This document shows, in pieces, positions 21,243 through 29,317 of a stretch of DNA of 64,000 nucleotides. The notes beneath the pieces were generated by a model. That model did not search any database. It had not been told where the DNA came from and saw only the letters and a list, made by a program, of their open reading frames with translations. Each line of letters begins with the position of its first letter. Positions within the stretch are counted from its first letter, which is position 1. Position numbers and translations under genes: made by a program. Source of the stretch: Fimbriimonadaceae bacterium (GTDB taxonomy: Bacteria; Armatimonadota; Fimbriimonadia; Fimbriimonadales; Fimbriimonadaceae); NCBI GenBank assembly GCA_019454145.1, contig CP075366.1, forward strand, positions 2,645,564-2,709,563, read 5' to 3'.

Positions 21243-21623
21243 ATGCTTTGGCGTAAAGGTTATGTGACGGAACGAGTCACGGGTTTTTGCGCCAAATGGG
21301 ATGGCTCATTGCAAACTATTCCAGAAGTAGTGATTGGCTTTTATCATGCTGATCAACTCACCAACGTGGAACTATGGTGTCGCCTTCTCCGGGCCGACTT
21401 CGGCGACGACAGTGACTGGCGCTTGCTGAATCTTGGGGTTTCATCAGAAGAACTTGAGTCAGCTTTCCCTCCGAGCCTTTCAAAAAGAGTGATACAGGGA
21501 AATCCAGAGGATTGGCCGTTTGACCGAGAGTTTGCATGGCGGGCCGACCTTGTAATGGTCGGCCCGCCAACGGAAGATGCCTGGGAAGAGTTTTCCGACT
21601 GTTTATTTTCCTTGGAAAATTGA
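21243..21623 (+). CDS. small hypothetical protein
   Basis: 126 residues, acidic and rich in tryptophan, with no signal peptide or membrane segment. It begins 4 nt after the AIM24 gene, with AAGGGG as a plausible ribosome binding site inside the end of that gene. I do not recognise the family. Its last 21 nt overlap the end of the convergent secreted protein gene. Confidence 0.6.
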   Translation: MLWRKGYVTERVTGFCAKWDGSLQTIPEVVIGFYHADQLTNVELWCRLLRADFGDDSDWRLLNLGVSSEELESAFPPSLSKRVIQGNPEDWPFDREFAWRADLVMVGPPTEDAWEEFSDCLFSLEN

Positions 21624-22412
21624 GTTCGCCATAGGTTTGGCGGTTCCAGGATTAAACGTAAAGTTCACAGTTGTTGGCAAACTGGATTCATACACTGCTA
21701 TTGACCAATCAGTAATCAGCAAAGCCGCTCCGCCCGGACGTTCTCCATAGAAATCAACTCGGCTGAGATGATAGTCACCAGGAGTTGGTTCGTTGATTGC
21801 ATAGTTGTGCTCGTTGTATTTCGCCCCCGAACTCAAAACAGCCTGAATATTTCCGGTTGACGTTGCTACGGTTGCGAGTGATAGAAACGGTCGCCATCGA
21901 GAAACTGCTGCGGAAACTCCGTTAGCCGCCGCATATTCAGATTCTTCGGCAAGCTGCGCCAATATCGCATCGTCTGGTCGAACGACTTTCTTCAAGGTTT
22001 GAAGCATGGAAATATCTGCTTTAGCTCCAAGATGACCGTAGCTCCAAATCGCATATGTATTGCGTGTAGCATCGTAGTAGCAGAGCCGACGTTCTAATAC
22101 TTTGGGGTCAGAAGTAGGCGAAATTTCGGTGACTACGCGAGTTTGAAGAGCCGTTCCTTTGTAAGATTTGTATTCGATTTCAGTATAAACATCACCCGAG
22201 ACCAAACCTCGTCGAATAGCTAAAGTAGAGGTGTAATCTGTTCTGAATCCATTGGATTCTTCATAACCAATCTTTTCAAAAGTTGTTCTTGTTAGTTGCC
22301 CCAAGCCGTTCAACGCCCATCCCATTTGAGTTTGGGCACTTGCCAGGCTTTGTGCTTGAACCAGAACCGCAGAAGCAATCGCGGCACCTGTGAGAATGCG
22401 TCGAAGTATCAC
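21603..22412 (-). CDS. secreted protein of unknown function
   Basis: 269 residues with a clear signal peptide (charged N-terminus, hydrophobic core, ending near ASA at about residue 26). The mature part looks beta-rich and contains no motif I recognise. It is divergent from thrS, whose promoter region adjoins its start. Confidence 0.7.
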   Translation of the reverse strand: MILRRILTGAAIASAVLVQAQSLASAQTQMGWALNGLGQLTRTTFEKIGYEESNGFRTDYTSTLAIRRGLVSGDVYTEIEYKSYKGTALQTRVVTEISPTSDPKVLERRLCYYDATRNTYAIWSYGHLGAKADISMLQTLKKVVRPDDAILAQLAEESEYAAANGVSAAVSRWRPFLSLATVATSTGNIQAVLSSGAKYNEHNYAINEPTPGDYHLSRVDFYGERPGGAALLITDWSIAVYESSLPTTVNFTFNPGTAKPMANSIFQGK

Positions 22413-22430
22413 GTTCAGTTAGACGACGAA

Positions 22431-22460
22431 TTGGGCCGCTGGGTTCTCAGAATGTATAAT
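22431..22460 (+). promoter_or_regulatory. sigma-70-like promoter of thrS
   Basis: TTGGGC and a perfect TATAAT are separated by 18 nt. The resulting ~35 nt leader contains GGGAGG upstream of the thrS ATG at 22503, so this gene has a normal Shine-Dalgarno leader. Confidence 0.55.
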
Positions 22461-22502
22461 TGGGCCGACAACTTGTTCCCATTGTATGGGAGGGAAACGC
22501 TT

Positions 22503-24362
22503 ATGGCACAACAATCTTACGAAGAATCAGCCCTATATCGCTTGCGGCACTCCGCCGCCCACCTCATGGCTCAGGCCGTTACAGAACTCTATCCTGGTTC
22601 AAAATTAGCGATCGGCCCCCCAATCGAAAACGGTTTTTATTACGATATTGAATTCGATGAGCCGCTAAAAGAGGAAGAACTCAGCAAAATCGAGCACCGC
22701 ATGCGCGAGCTTGCCAACCTTGACCAGCCTATCGTTCGCAAAGTAGCGAAGGATGTCGAAGAAGCTCGCCGAATCGTGCTAGAAGAGTGCACCTTAGGCC
22801 AAGGGGAAGCAACTGCGCTCTACAAGCTCCAGCTCTTGGATGCGATTCCGCCCGGTGAGGAAGTTAGCTTTTACGAACAGCGCGCAATGGATAAACAAGG
22901 CAAGGAACACTTATTCATTGATCTTTGCCGCGGCCCGCATATTGAATCCACCAAGCCTATTAAGCATTTCAAACTCATGCATCTCGCAGGTGCTTATTGG
23001 CGCGGTGACGTGAAGAACAAACAGCTCACGCGGATTTATGGAACGGCGTTTGAAACCAAAGAGGAGCTTGCGCTTTATTTACACAATCTTGAAGAAGCTA
23101 AAAAGCGGGATCACCGGATTCTCGGTCGAGAGCTTGGTTTATTTATGTTCAGTCCGCGAGTCGGGCCGGGGCTTGCGTTGTGGTTGCCGAAGGGTGCAAT
23201 TCTCCGCGACGTTCTGATGGACTTCTTGAAAGAGGAACAAGTGCGGCGAGGCTATGAGGGAGTCGTGACTCCGAACATTGCCAGCCACCGGCTCTACGAA
23301 AAGTCAGGGCACATCTTAACCTATCGAGAAAAGATGTTCCCGTTCATGGAAGACGAGGAAAAAGAAACGTTTATCCTTAAGCCGATGAACTGCCCGTTTC
23401 ATATTGAAATATATAGCTCTACGCTTAGAAGTTATCGAGAACTGCCAGTTCGGTTAGCGGAATTCGGAACCGTTTACCGTTACGAACAGAGCGGAGAATT
23501 GGCGGGAATGCTCCGGGTTAGAGGCTTCACTCAAGACGACGCCCACCTGTTCGTGAGGCCAGATCAACTACTGGATGAGTTCAAAGGAGTTGTTGATCTC
23601 ATGATGGTCGTGCTCAAAAAACTTGGCCTTTCTGAATACCGGGTTCGAGTTGGAACCAAGGATCCAGAAAGCGACAAGTATGTTGGTCACCAAGACAATT
23701 GGAAGCAAGCCGAGGCGGCAATTATGCAGGCTTGTAATGAACTCGGTCTGGACTACGAAGTTTCGCCGGGAGATGCTGCGTTCTACGGGCCGAAGCTCGA
23801 CCTCATTATCAAGGATGCGTTAGGTCGTGAATGGCAGATGGGAACTGTACAAGTTGACTACAATCTTCCTGAACGTTTCGATCTGGAATACATTGGCGAA
23901 GACAGCAAACCGCACCGTCCGATCATGATTCACCGTGCTCCGTTTGGCTCGCTAGAGCGGATGATTGGATTGATCACTGAGCAGTATGCAGGTGCGTTCC
24001 CACTTTGGTTATCACCAGTTCAAGTTGCAATCTTGCCCATCGCAGATCGACACGTCGGTTATGCGGCTCACATTGCAAGTCAACTGTTGGGTTACGATTC
24101 ACGACAGGAAGTTGAGGGTGAGCAGGTTCCGTTTAAGTCAGACCAAGTTGACTCTCCTCAACTACGGGTAAACATTGATGATTCACGTCAGACACTTGGA
24201 AAGAAGATTCGAGAAAGCCAGCGGCAAAAAGTGCCTTATATGCTGATCATTGGGGACAATGATGCGGAAGCGGGCACGGTCGGAGTTCGATCTCGCGAAG
24301 ACGGTGACCTTGGTGCAATGACTCTTGCCGAGTTCGTTGCAAAAGTAAAAGCAGAACTCTAA
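22503..24362 (+). CDS. thrS: threonyl-tRNA synthetase lacking the TGS domain
   Basis: 619 residues. The open frame extends upstream, but the ATG at 22503 follows GGGAGG and a promoter, so it is chosen. The protein begins directly with the N2 editing domain (HSAAH and later DLCRGPH, the metal-like editing site). The class II core follows with the zinc ligands in MNCPFH, DDAHLF and IHRAPFG, motif 2 at RYEQSGELAGMLRVRGF, and the anticodon-binding domain at the end. It charges tRNA-Thr. The N-terminal TGS (N1) domain found in E. coli ThrS is absent. Confidence 0.96.
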   Translation: MAQQSYEESALYRLRHSAAHLMAQAVTELYPGSKLAIGPPIENGFYYDIEFDEPLKEEELSKIEHRMRELANLDQPIVRKVAKDVEEARRIVLEECTLGQGEATALYKLQLLDAIPPGEEVSFYEQRAMDKQGKEHLFIDLCRGPHIESTKPIKHFKLMHLAGAYWRGDVKNKQLTRIYGTAFETKEELALYLHNLEEAKKRDHRILGRELGLFMFSPRVGPGLALWLPKGAILRDVLMDFLKEEQVRRGYEGVVTPNIASHRLYEKSGHILTYREKMFPFMEDEEKETFILKPMNCPFHIEIYSSTLRSYRELPVRLAEFGTVYRYEQSGELAGMLRVRGFTQDDAHLFVRPDQLLDEFKGVVDLMMVVLKKLGLSEYRVRVGTKDPESDKYVGHQDNWKQAEAAIMQACNELGLDYEVSPGDAAFYGPKLDLIIKDALGREWQMGTVQVDYNLPERFDLEYIGEDSKPHRPIMIHRAPFGSLERMIGLITEQYAGAFPLWLSPVQVAILPIADRHVGYAAHIASQLLGYDSRQEVEGEQVPFKSDQVDSPQLRVNIDDSRQTLGKKIRESQRQKVPYMLIIGDNDAEAGTVGVRSREDGDLGAMTLAEFVAKVKAEL

Positions 24363-24371
24363 CCAACTAAG

Positions 24372-24409
24372 AATCCCACAATTTTCTTGCAATTATTGTG
24401 GGATTTTTT
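24372..24409 (+). terminator. thrS rho-independent terminator
   Basis: AATCCCACAAT and ATTGTGGGATT form a perfect 11 bp stem with a 12 nt loop, followed directly by T residues, starting 9 nt after the thrS stop. Confidence 0.9.
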
Positions 24410-24442
24410 GGCGATTCGTGGAAGAAGGAGTGTAGGTGCCGT

Positions 24443-24763
24443 ATGCGTCGAGGATTTACACTGGTTGAAATCATGATCGTCATCCTGATTATCGGGATGC
24501 TTCTTGCAATCGCAGTTCCCGGTTGGGTGAAAATGCGAACTACTTCGCAAGAAAAAGCTTGTTGGGAAAACTTGCGCGTGATTGACGACGCAAAGCAGCA
24601 ATGGGCAATGGATAAAGGACAAGCTACAGGGACAACTCCGACTGAAGCTGATCTTGTGCCCGCTTACCTTAAAAAAATGCCAACTTGCTCCGGCGGTGGA
24701 ACGATCACGATTGGTAGTAACGATCAAAAAGCCACCGACAGCGTTTTCGGTCCATCCCCATAG
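24443..24763 (+). CDS. type IV pilin/GspG-like pseudopilin
   Basis: 106 residues. The short prepilin leader MRRG precedes FTLVEIMIVILIIGMLLAIAV, with glutamate at mature position 5, so it should be processed by a prepilin peptidase and inserted in the inner membrane. Residues 25-60 continue as the usual amphipathic helix with KACWENLRVIDDAKQQW, and the tail is short. The ATG at 24443 lies behind AAGGAG and is preferred to an upstream start. It differs from the six ~300-residue prepilins that follow and is not paired with a lipoprotein. Confidence 0.9.
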   Translation: MRRGFTLVEIMIVILIIGMLLAIAVPGWVKMRTTSQEKACWENLRVIDDAKQQWAMDKGQATGTTPTEADLVPAYLKKMPTCSGGGTITIGSNDQKATDSVFGPSP

Positions 24764-25945
24764 CTACTCGTTTCTGAGTGCTTCAACAGGGTGCAGTCGA
24801 GCGGCTTTCAACGCCGGAATGACACCAAAAATACAGCCTAACCCAATTCCGACGCAGAAGGTTAGGCTGATTGTTTGTATTGTCACCAGCGGTTTAATGC
24901 TTGTTGTTTGGCCAATAATTTGAAGAATTATCAAGCTAACCACGAGACCAATTGCAACGCCACCTAAACCAATTAGCCCGGCTTCGGTTAAAAAATGCTT
25001 GAACACGGCTTTGCGAGAAGCTCCCACTGCCATTCGAATTCCAATTTCTTTCGTGCGTTCTCCCACTGACATCAGCATCACAGTCATGATCCCAAGTCCA
25101 CCAACGGCTAGGGCTATGCTTGTGAGGCCAATCACCAGAGTTCCAAGAATTCCGAGGACGTCGAATACGAGTTTAAGGAGATCCTCCTGAGTGAGAACGG
25201 AATACTGCGTGTCCTGTAATCGTTGCCCTAGAGTCTGAGAAACAGAAGCAACAAGCTGTTTGGGTTCTGCTTTGTTATCTATTTGAATAAGAATCCGATC
25301 TACTTGAACGTTACTTTCATTTTTGCGAATGTGAGCGATTGGGATGTAAACAACGTTGACCAAACTAAAAGCAGAGAACGGACTGCTTTCCGCTTTTTCA
25401 TCCTTGATCACCCCGGTAACTTTGAATTTCTCCCCGTTGATCGTTACTGTTTGCCCGACCGCGTTTTTATTCGGGAACAGTTCTTCGGCGGCTATTGAAC
25501 CGAGAACACAAACTGCCTCCAGTTCGTTGTCCGTTGTGAAATAGTTGCCCTCTGCGAGCTTGGATGGTTGCATGTTGAACCACGAAGGAGTCGCTCCAAT
25601 GATGATGGGATACGCATCCATTTCGCCGGACTGAATGCCTCCGCCTGCAAATGAAAACTGCGCGACTTGCTTGACTCCGGGTAAGGCGGCGACGTCGGAG
25701 GCATTTTCTTCAGTGAGGAACGATTTTCCCGCGAAATTTGGGTTGAACGAACCAAGATCAACCTTGCCGGGAACAACGATCAGCAGGTCGGCGCCGAGCG
25801 AATCAATTTGCCCAGTGATATCTTTTTGTACACCAAGCCCAATGCTAACGAGCAAAAGTATTGCCATAGATGCCACAGCAATCCCAACCATGGCTAAAAA
25901 GGATGATCTAACGTTTTCGAGTAAGGATTCAAGCGCAGCGACCAT
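24764..25945 (-). CDS. MacB-type ABC transporter permease
   Basis: About 393 residues from the ATG at 25945; the frame is open further upstream but the family begins near LENVRSSFLAMVGIAVASM. It has an N-terminal membrane helix, a large periplasmic MacB-like domain with Gly-rich turns (GADLLIVVPGKVD), and three C-terminal helices of the FtsX fold with the MSVGERTKEIGIRMAVGA motif. It likely works with an ATPase encoded elsewhere to export or act mechanically across the envelope. It is convergent with the pseudopilin gene, ending on the adjacent base. Confidence 0.92.
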   Translation of the reverse strand: MVAALESLLENVRSSFLAMVGIAVASMAILLLVSIGLGVQKDITGQIDSLGADLLIVVPGKVDLGSFNPNFAGKSFLTEENASDVAALPGVKQVAQFSFAGGGIQSGEMDAYPIIIGATPSWFNMQPSKLAEGNYFTTDNELEAVCVLGSIAAEELFPNKNAVGQTVTINGEKFKVTGVIKDEKAESSPFSAFSLVNVVYIPIAHIRKNESNVQVDRILIQIDNKAEPKQLVASVSQTLGQRLQDTQYSVLTQEDLLKLVFDVLGILGTLVIGLTSIALAVGGLGIMTVMLMSVGERTKEIGIRMAVGASRKAVFKHFLTEAGLIGLGGVAIGLVVSLIILQIIGQTTSIKPLVTIQTISLTFCVGIGLGCIFGVIPALKAARLHPVEALRNE

Positions 25946-26014
25946 CCTTATGAGTGTCGCACACAGAGGGAGAGTAGCTTGGGAATTAATTAGCGGGTTA
26001 TATAAATGGGGTAT

Positions 26015-26047
26015 AAAAAAGTCGGTCTGATTCTTAATCAGACCGAC
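26015..26047 (-). terminator. terminator of prepilin-lipoprotein unit 1
   Basis: GTCGGTCTGATT and its complement form a near-perfect 11-12 bp hairpin followed on the minus strand by six T residues, about 20 nt after the lipoprotein stop. Confidence 0.9.
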
Positions 26048-26065
26048 CAAATGTATTTTCCTTAG

Positions 26066-26266
26066 TTAGTGGCCGTCCGGGGTTTCGACTTTTCCTGGAC
26101 CAGCGTTTGCTTGTTCCCGCAATGCTTTTGCTGGCGGGTTAGTATTCGCAGGTGTATCCTTGATAATCGCAGCGTCTCCTTCAGTTGGCTGGGGTTCAGA
26201 TGAACATCCAACCATGCCTACGCAGAGAATCCCTACAATTGCCAACAGTGCTAAGAAATTTTTCAA
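26066..26266 (-). CDS. small lipoprotein, unit 1
   Basis: 66 residues from the TTG at 26266, which begins 1 nt after the prepilin stop; an earlier TTG at 26287 is also open. It has a hydrophobic signal and the lipobox VGMVGC, with cysteine as the first mature residue, so lipidation is expected. The mature tail is about 45 residues, rich in Pro, Ala and Asn and probably disordered. It shares the phrase NPPAKALREQ with the lipoprotein of unit 4. It would be co-transcribed with prepilin 1. Confidence 0.8.
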   Translation of the reverse strand: MKNFLALLAIVGILCVGMVGCSSEPQPTEGDAAIIKDTPANTNPPAKALREQANAGPGKVETPDGH

Positions 26267-26267
26267 C

Positions 26268-27194
26268 TTAGTACCAAACCTCTTCAACAGGAGCGGTTGG
26301 TGCTACGCCATCCCAGTCTGGGGTGAAAGCGAAGAGGTGGCAGTAGTACTGATCGTACCAGCCGCCGCCTGGCTTAGCATCTTTGTTGTATCGGCTCCAA
26401 GGATCGTTTCGATAGTCGGAAGCACCATTGAGTTGCATGCCGAGTTTCTTGAACTTAGCTGAGGAATCAGTGTAAACATAGTTTTCACCGTTTCCATAAA
26501 TGTGGTGGGTTCCAAACTGAGCTTGGGTGTTCATGATAATGACAACTGTCCAAGCACCGTTGGTAGTACCGCCATTACAAGTTGCCGTAGCAGGAGTGTA
26601 TGTACATGACCCTGGCAGGGTGCAGTAAAGTGCTGGGCTTGAAATGTTGAAGCCCTTTACGTTCAGGTTGCCCCAATAGGAATGCCACATCGGCGTGCTA
26701 CTGACTTGGTTGACACCAGATGCACTGTAGCTGGAGAGAAGACCGTTGTAAGTGTAGTTGACTTCAAATGGAGTCTTACCAGGTGCAGGAGTTTCGTTTA
26801 CAACGATGTACTGGTTGCCACCATCAATTCGAGTCATTTGGTAGTTTTTGCGGTAAGGCTGAGTTGAGTTAATTGGGTTTTGTGATTGTCGTTGATAGTA
26901 ATCAGCGCTAAAACCAGCTCTCCAATCGTTAGGCACAGCATGCCAGTAGTTAAAACAGTGTCCACTGTTTTCAGGGCAAGCAGTTGGCGATGAACCGAAT
27001 GCGCGTGGCATGAGGTCATCGTAGTCAGCTTCGTAGATGATGGTTGCAGTACCCATTTGCTTGACTTCAACCAAGCTTTTAGCTTTTTTAGCTGCAACCT
27101 TCGCCTGGGCGAAGACCGGGAATAAGATTGCTGCGAGAATTGCGATAATCGCAATCACCACAAGCAGTTCAATCAATGTAAATGCACGTTTCAT
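26268..27194 (-). CDS. H-type prepilin-like protein, unit 1
   Basis: 308 residues beginning [13 protein letters not shown], a prepilin peptidase site with the usual glutamate at +5 and a ~20-residue hydrophobic helix, followed by FPVFAQAK. It has the family blocks seen in all six copies: IYEADYDDLMP, a cysteine pair around residues 195-205 followed by a third cysteine, VYTDSSAKFKKLG, and a C-terminal FTPD. The globular domain is probably exported and anchored or assembled into a pilus-like fibre. Role unknown. Confidence 0.92.
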   Translation of the reverse strand: MKRAFTLIELLVVIAIIAILAAILFPVFAQAKVAAKKAKSLVEVKQMGTATIIYEADYDDLMPRAFGSSPTACPENSGHCFNYWHAVPNDWRAGFSADYYQRQSQNPINSTQPYRKNYQMTRIDGGNQYIVVNETPAPGKTPFEVNYTYNGLLSSYSASGVNQVSSTPMWHSYWGNLNVKGFNISSPALYCTLPGSCTYTPATATCNGGTTNGAWTVVIIMNTQAQFGTHHIYGNGENYVYTDSSAKFKKLGMQLNGASDYRNDPWSRYNKDAKPGGGWYDQYYCHLFAFTPDWDGVAPTAPVEEVWY

Positions 27195-27202
27195 ATTGGC
27201 AT
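27191..27202 (-). CDS. possible leader mini-ORF overlapping the prepilin 1 start
   Basis: ATG CCA ATA TGA encodes M-P-I and its TGA overlaps the prepilin ATG as ATGA. AGGAGG lies 3 nt before it, but that site could equally serve the prepilin ATG 11 nt away. Unit 6 has a similar mini-ORF. Confidence 0.3.
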   Translation of the reverse strand: MPI

Positions 27203-27203
27203 G

Positions 27204-27217
27204 ACCCTCCTAAGGGT
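27204..27217 (-). promoter_or_regulatory. hairpin enclosing the ribosome binding site, unit 1
   Basis: ACCCT-TAGG-AGGGT on the minus strand folds the AGGAGGG ribosome binding site into a stem at the predicted mRNA 5' end. Confidence 0.35.
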
Positions 27218-27224
27218 TCACTAC

Positions 27225-27253
27225 AGTATACGGCAAAATTCCTCTGACTCCAA
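27225..27253 (-). promoter_or_regulatory. sigma-70-like promoter of unit 1
   Basis: On the minus strand TTGGAG and TATACT are separated by 17 nt; transcription would begin near 27218. Confidence 0.55.
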
Positions 27254-27256
27254 AAA

Positions 27257-27276
27257 GTTTCTAAAAATTGTGGAAC
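27257..27276. repeat. imperfect GTTnCC-N8-GGAAC inverted repeat, unit 1
   Basis: GTTTCT-N8-TGGAAC abuts the -35 box of unit 1 and has the same 8 nt A/T-rich spacer as the repeats at units 2 and 4. Confidence 0.4.
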
Positions 27277-27340
27277 TCAATTTTTAAGTTAAAAATAAAT
27301 CAAAATTAGGGCCTTTTCCTAGCGGTCTGGGGTAATGGGC

Positions 27341-28645
27341 CTACGAAAGTAAGCCGCTCGAATAAGCGAAGTCAGTGACGTTTGCATTAATAATTAATTC
27401 TTTGGCACCGATTTCGCGAGACAGTGTTAATCCCTGTAAAGATCGGCATCGTGACAAAGCGACATAGATTTGTCCGTGGCTAAAAGCTGGGCGGTCAAGT
27501 TCAATATGAATCTGGTCAAAAGTCAGCCCCTGAGATTTATGAATCGTGACCGCCCATGCCAACCGTAGCGGGTATTGCGTAAAACTTCCGACTGGCTCGG
27601 TGACGATCTGCCCGCGACTTCGATCCCACGAATAGCGATTTTTTTCCCAGACCTCCCGCCCAACTTCAACAGTTTTGCCTTCATCAAGCCGAACAGAGAT
27701 GGTTTCGTTGGTGGGCTGGATAACGGTTCCAAGTGACCCGTTCACCCACTCGGTGGAGTTTTTGATAAACATTACGCGTGCTCCTGGTTTCAATCTTAAA
27801 ATTTCTTCGGCGGGTAGTTCTCGCCCAAACTGTCCTTCGATCTTTGCTTCGTAATGGTGCTCGGGAGTATTGATTTGGAGCAATCGCAGGTTATTAATTG
27901 CGCCCGCCTTTGCATTGGTGACTGTAAGGTTGAGGATGCCTTCGTCAGGTGCGGGGGCAACCTTTGCATTGATGTGCTCAAGTTCGTTTGTATTGCCTTC
28001 GCGGATTTGGTCAAGCAACCATAAGAATTCTTGATCGTTTGCCTGGCGGTGAACAGTTTTTAACTCAATGATGTCGATGCCGATTGATTTGATCACAGCG
28101 GAATCGAAGAAAAACGGACTGTTGTAATGGTGGGCGAGGAATTCTTGTTCCGCGTTGCCAGCAACAACCGGCTCAAGCTGCCAGATGTCTCCGAACGCCA
28201 CAATGGGAACCCCTCCGAACGGCTGATCCGATTCTCGGTTTTTACGGAGGCTGATATCAATGGCATCGAGCAGGTCGGCGCGAACCATTGAAATTTCATC
28301 AATGAAAATGGCTTCTAGATTTCTTATGAGTCGGGATTTAGGCGCGCCGGATCGAAACAACGGAATCTCCGCAGTAGCAGGATCAAGCGGGCCAAGGGGG
28401 AAGTTAAAAAAACTATGAATAGTCTGCCCGCCTGCATTGACGGCGGCAAGCCCCGTCGGGGCAAGAATCACGGCCTTTCCAGGGAAAGTGGACTTCAATG
28501 CACGGAGTAATGTGGATTTTCCTGTTCCGGCGCGACCTGTCACAAAAATCAGCCGACCGCCCATCGCGTAATGTGCAATCTGGTCGAGAGCATTCATCTG
28601 CTCCTGGCTAAGTTGCATCTTGTCGGGGAGGAACGGGCTGAGCAT
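27341..28645 (-). CDS. Pif1/RecD-like superfamily 1 helicase
   Basis: 434 residues. Walker A GRAGTGKST lies at about 37-45, Walker B IFIDEISMV at about 109-117, and GDIWQLEPV is the Pif1-type motif. The C-terminal AWAVTIHKSQGLTFDQIHIEL carries motifs V-VI. It is a 5'-3' DNA helicase of the Pif1/RecD branch acting on recombination or replication intermediates. A TAAACT lies 10 nt before the ATG. An internal ATG nine codons later also fits the family start. Confidence 0.9.
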   Translation of the reverse strand: MLSPFLPDKMQLSQEQMNALDQIAHYAMGGRLIFVTGRAGTGKSTLLRALKSTFPGKAVILAPTGLAAVNAGGQTIHSFFNFPLGPLDPATAEIPLFRSGAPKSRLIRNLEAIFIDEISMVRADLLDAIDISLRKNRESDQPFGGVPIVAFGDIWQLEPVVAGNAEQEFLAHHYNSPFFFDSAVIKSIGIDIIELKTVHRQANDQEFLWLLDQIREGNTNELEHINAKVAPAPDEGILNLTVTNAKAGAINNLRLLQINTPEHHYEAKIEGQFGRELPAEEILRLKPGARVMFIKNSTEWVNGSLGTVIQPTNETISVRLDEGKTVEVGREVWEKNRYSWDRSRGQIVTEPVGSFTQYPLRLAWAVTIHKSQGLTFDQIHIELDRPAFSHGQIYVALSRCRSLQGLTLSREIGAKELIINANVTDFAYSSGLLS

Positions 28646-28690
28646 TCGTACCTCTAGTTTAGATTGAATTAGGTCAACGCGCTGGGTTGG

Positions 28691-29269
28691 TTACTCGTGG
28701 TGCAGGGTGCGTTCAATCCGTTTATCGGGCACAAACCACATGATTGCGACAATGGCAAAAATTGCCATAGCTATCCATTGGTTAACAAAGGCAAGTGGCA
28801 TAGAAATGATATAAAAAACGAGAGAGGCTTTTCCTTTCCAATCCTTGCCAACTGCTGCTTTCAAGGAAGAATCCGGGCCGTGTTCCTGAATAATCGCACC
28901 TTGAAGCACGAAGTATGCAACTGCACACATCAGCAAATTAAAGCCGTAAACGGCGGCTGGCAGTTCCGCAAAATGGTTCTCACCCATCCATCCCGTGCTG
29001 AAGGGTATCAAGGATAGCCAAAACAATAAGTGCAGGTTTGACCAAAGAATTTTGCCGTTAACATGATGAACAGTGTGGAGCATGTGATGGTGGTTGTTCC
29101 AGTAAATGCCTATATAAACAAAGCTCAAAACATAACTGAGAAATATGGGCAAGAGGGGTTTGAGGGTTTCGATATCCGCGCCATGGGGCACTTTGAGTTC
29201 CAGCACCATGATCGTGATAACGATGGCGAGAACTCCATCGGAAAACGCCTCCATGCGGTTTTTGGTCAT
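28691..29269 (-). CDS. TMEM175-family (DUF1211) potassium channel
   Basis: 192 residues with about six membrane helices. The opening RMEAFSDGVLAIVITIMVLEL contains the RxxxFSDGVxAI signature of the bacterial TMEM175 channels, which conduct potassium without a classic filter. It starts at ATG 29269, with a perfect TATAAT only 7 nt upstream. It sits alone between the helicase and nuoF. Confidence 0.92.
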   Translation of the reverse strand: MTKNRMEAFSDGVLAIVITIMVLELKVPHGADIETLKPLLPIFLSYVLSFVYIGIYWNNHHHMLHTVHHVNGKILWSNLHLLFWLSLIPFSTGWMGENHFAELPAAVYGFNLLMCAVAYFVLQGAIIQEHGPDSSLKAAVGKDWKGKASLVFYIISMPLAFVNQWIAMAIFAIVAIMWFVPDKRIERTLHHE

Positions 29270-29276
29270 GGAGAGG

Positions 29277-29282
29277 ATTATA
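29277..29282 (-). promoter_or_regulatory. perfect -10 element 7 nt from start
   Basis: On the minus strand TATAAT is 7 nt from the ATG of the TMEM175 gene, a strong case for a leaderless transcript. Confidence 0.5.
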
Positions 29283-29317
29283 GATTGAGGAAGCTCAATC
29301 CGGCACTATATTTCTCT

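Noticed and set aside
26160-27154. Long open frames antisense to the prepilins (also at 34976, 39198, 40026)
   Set aside because: They mirror the coding frame of real prepilin genes, have no start signals and encode low-complexity Cys/Thr/Val or Asn/Asp-rich products; composition shadows.
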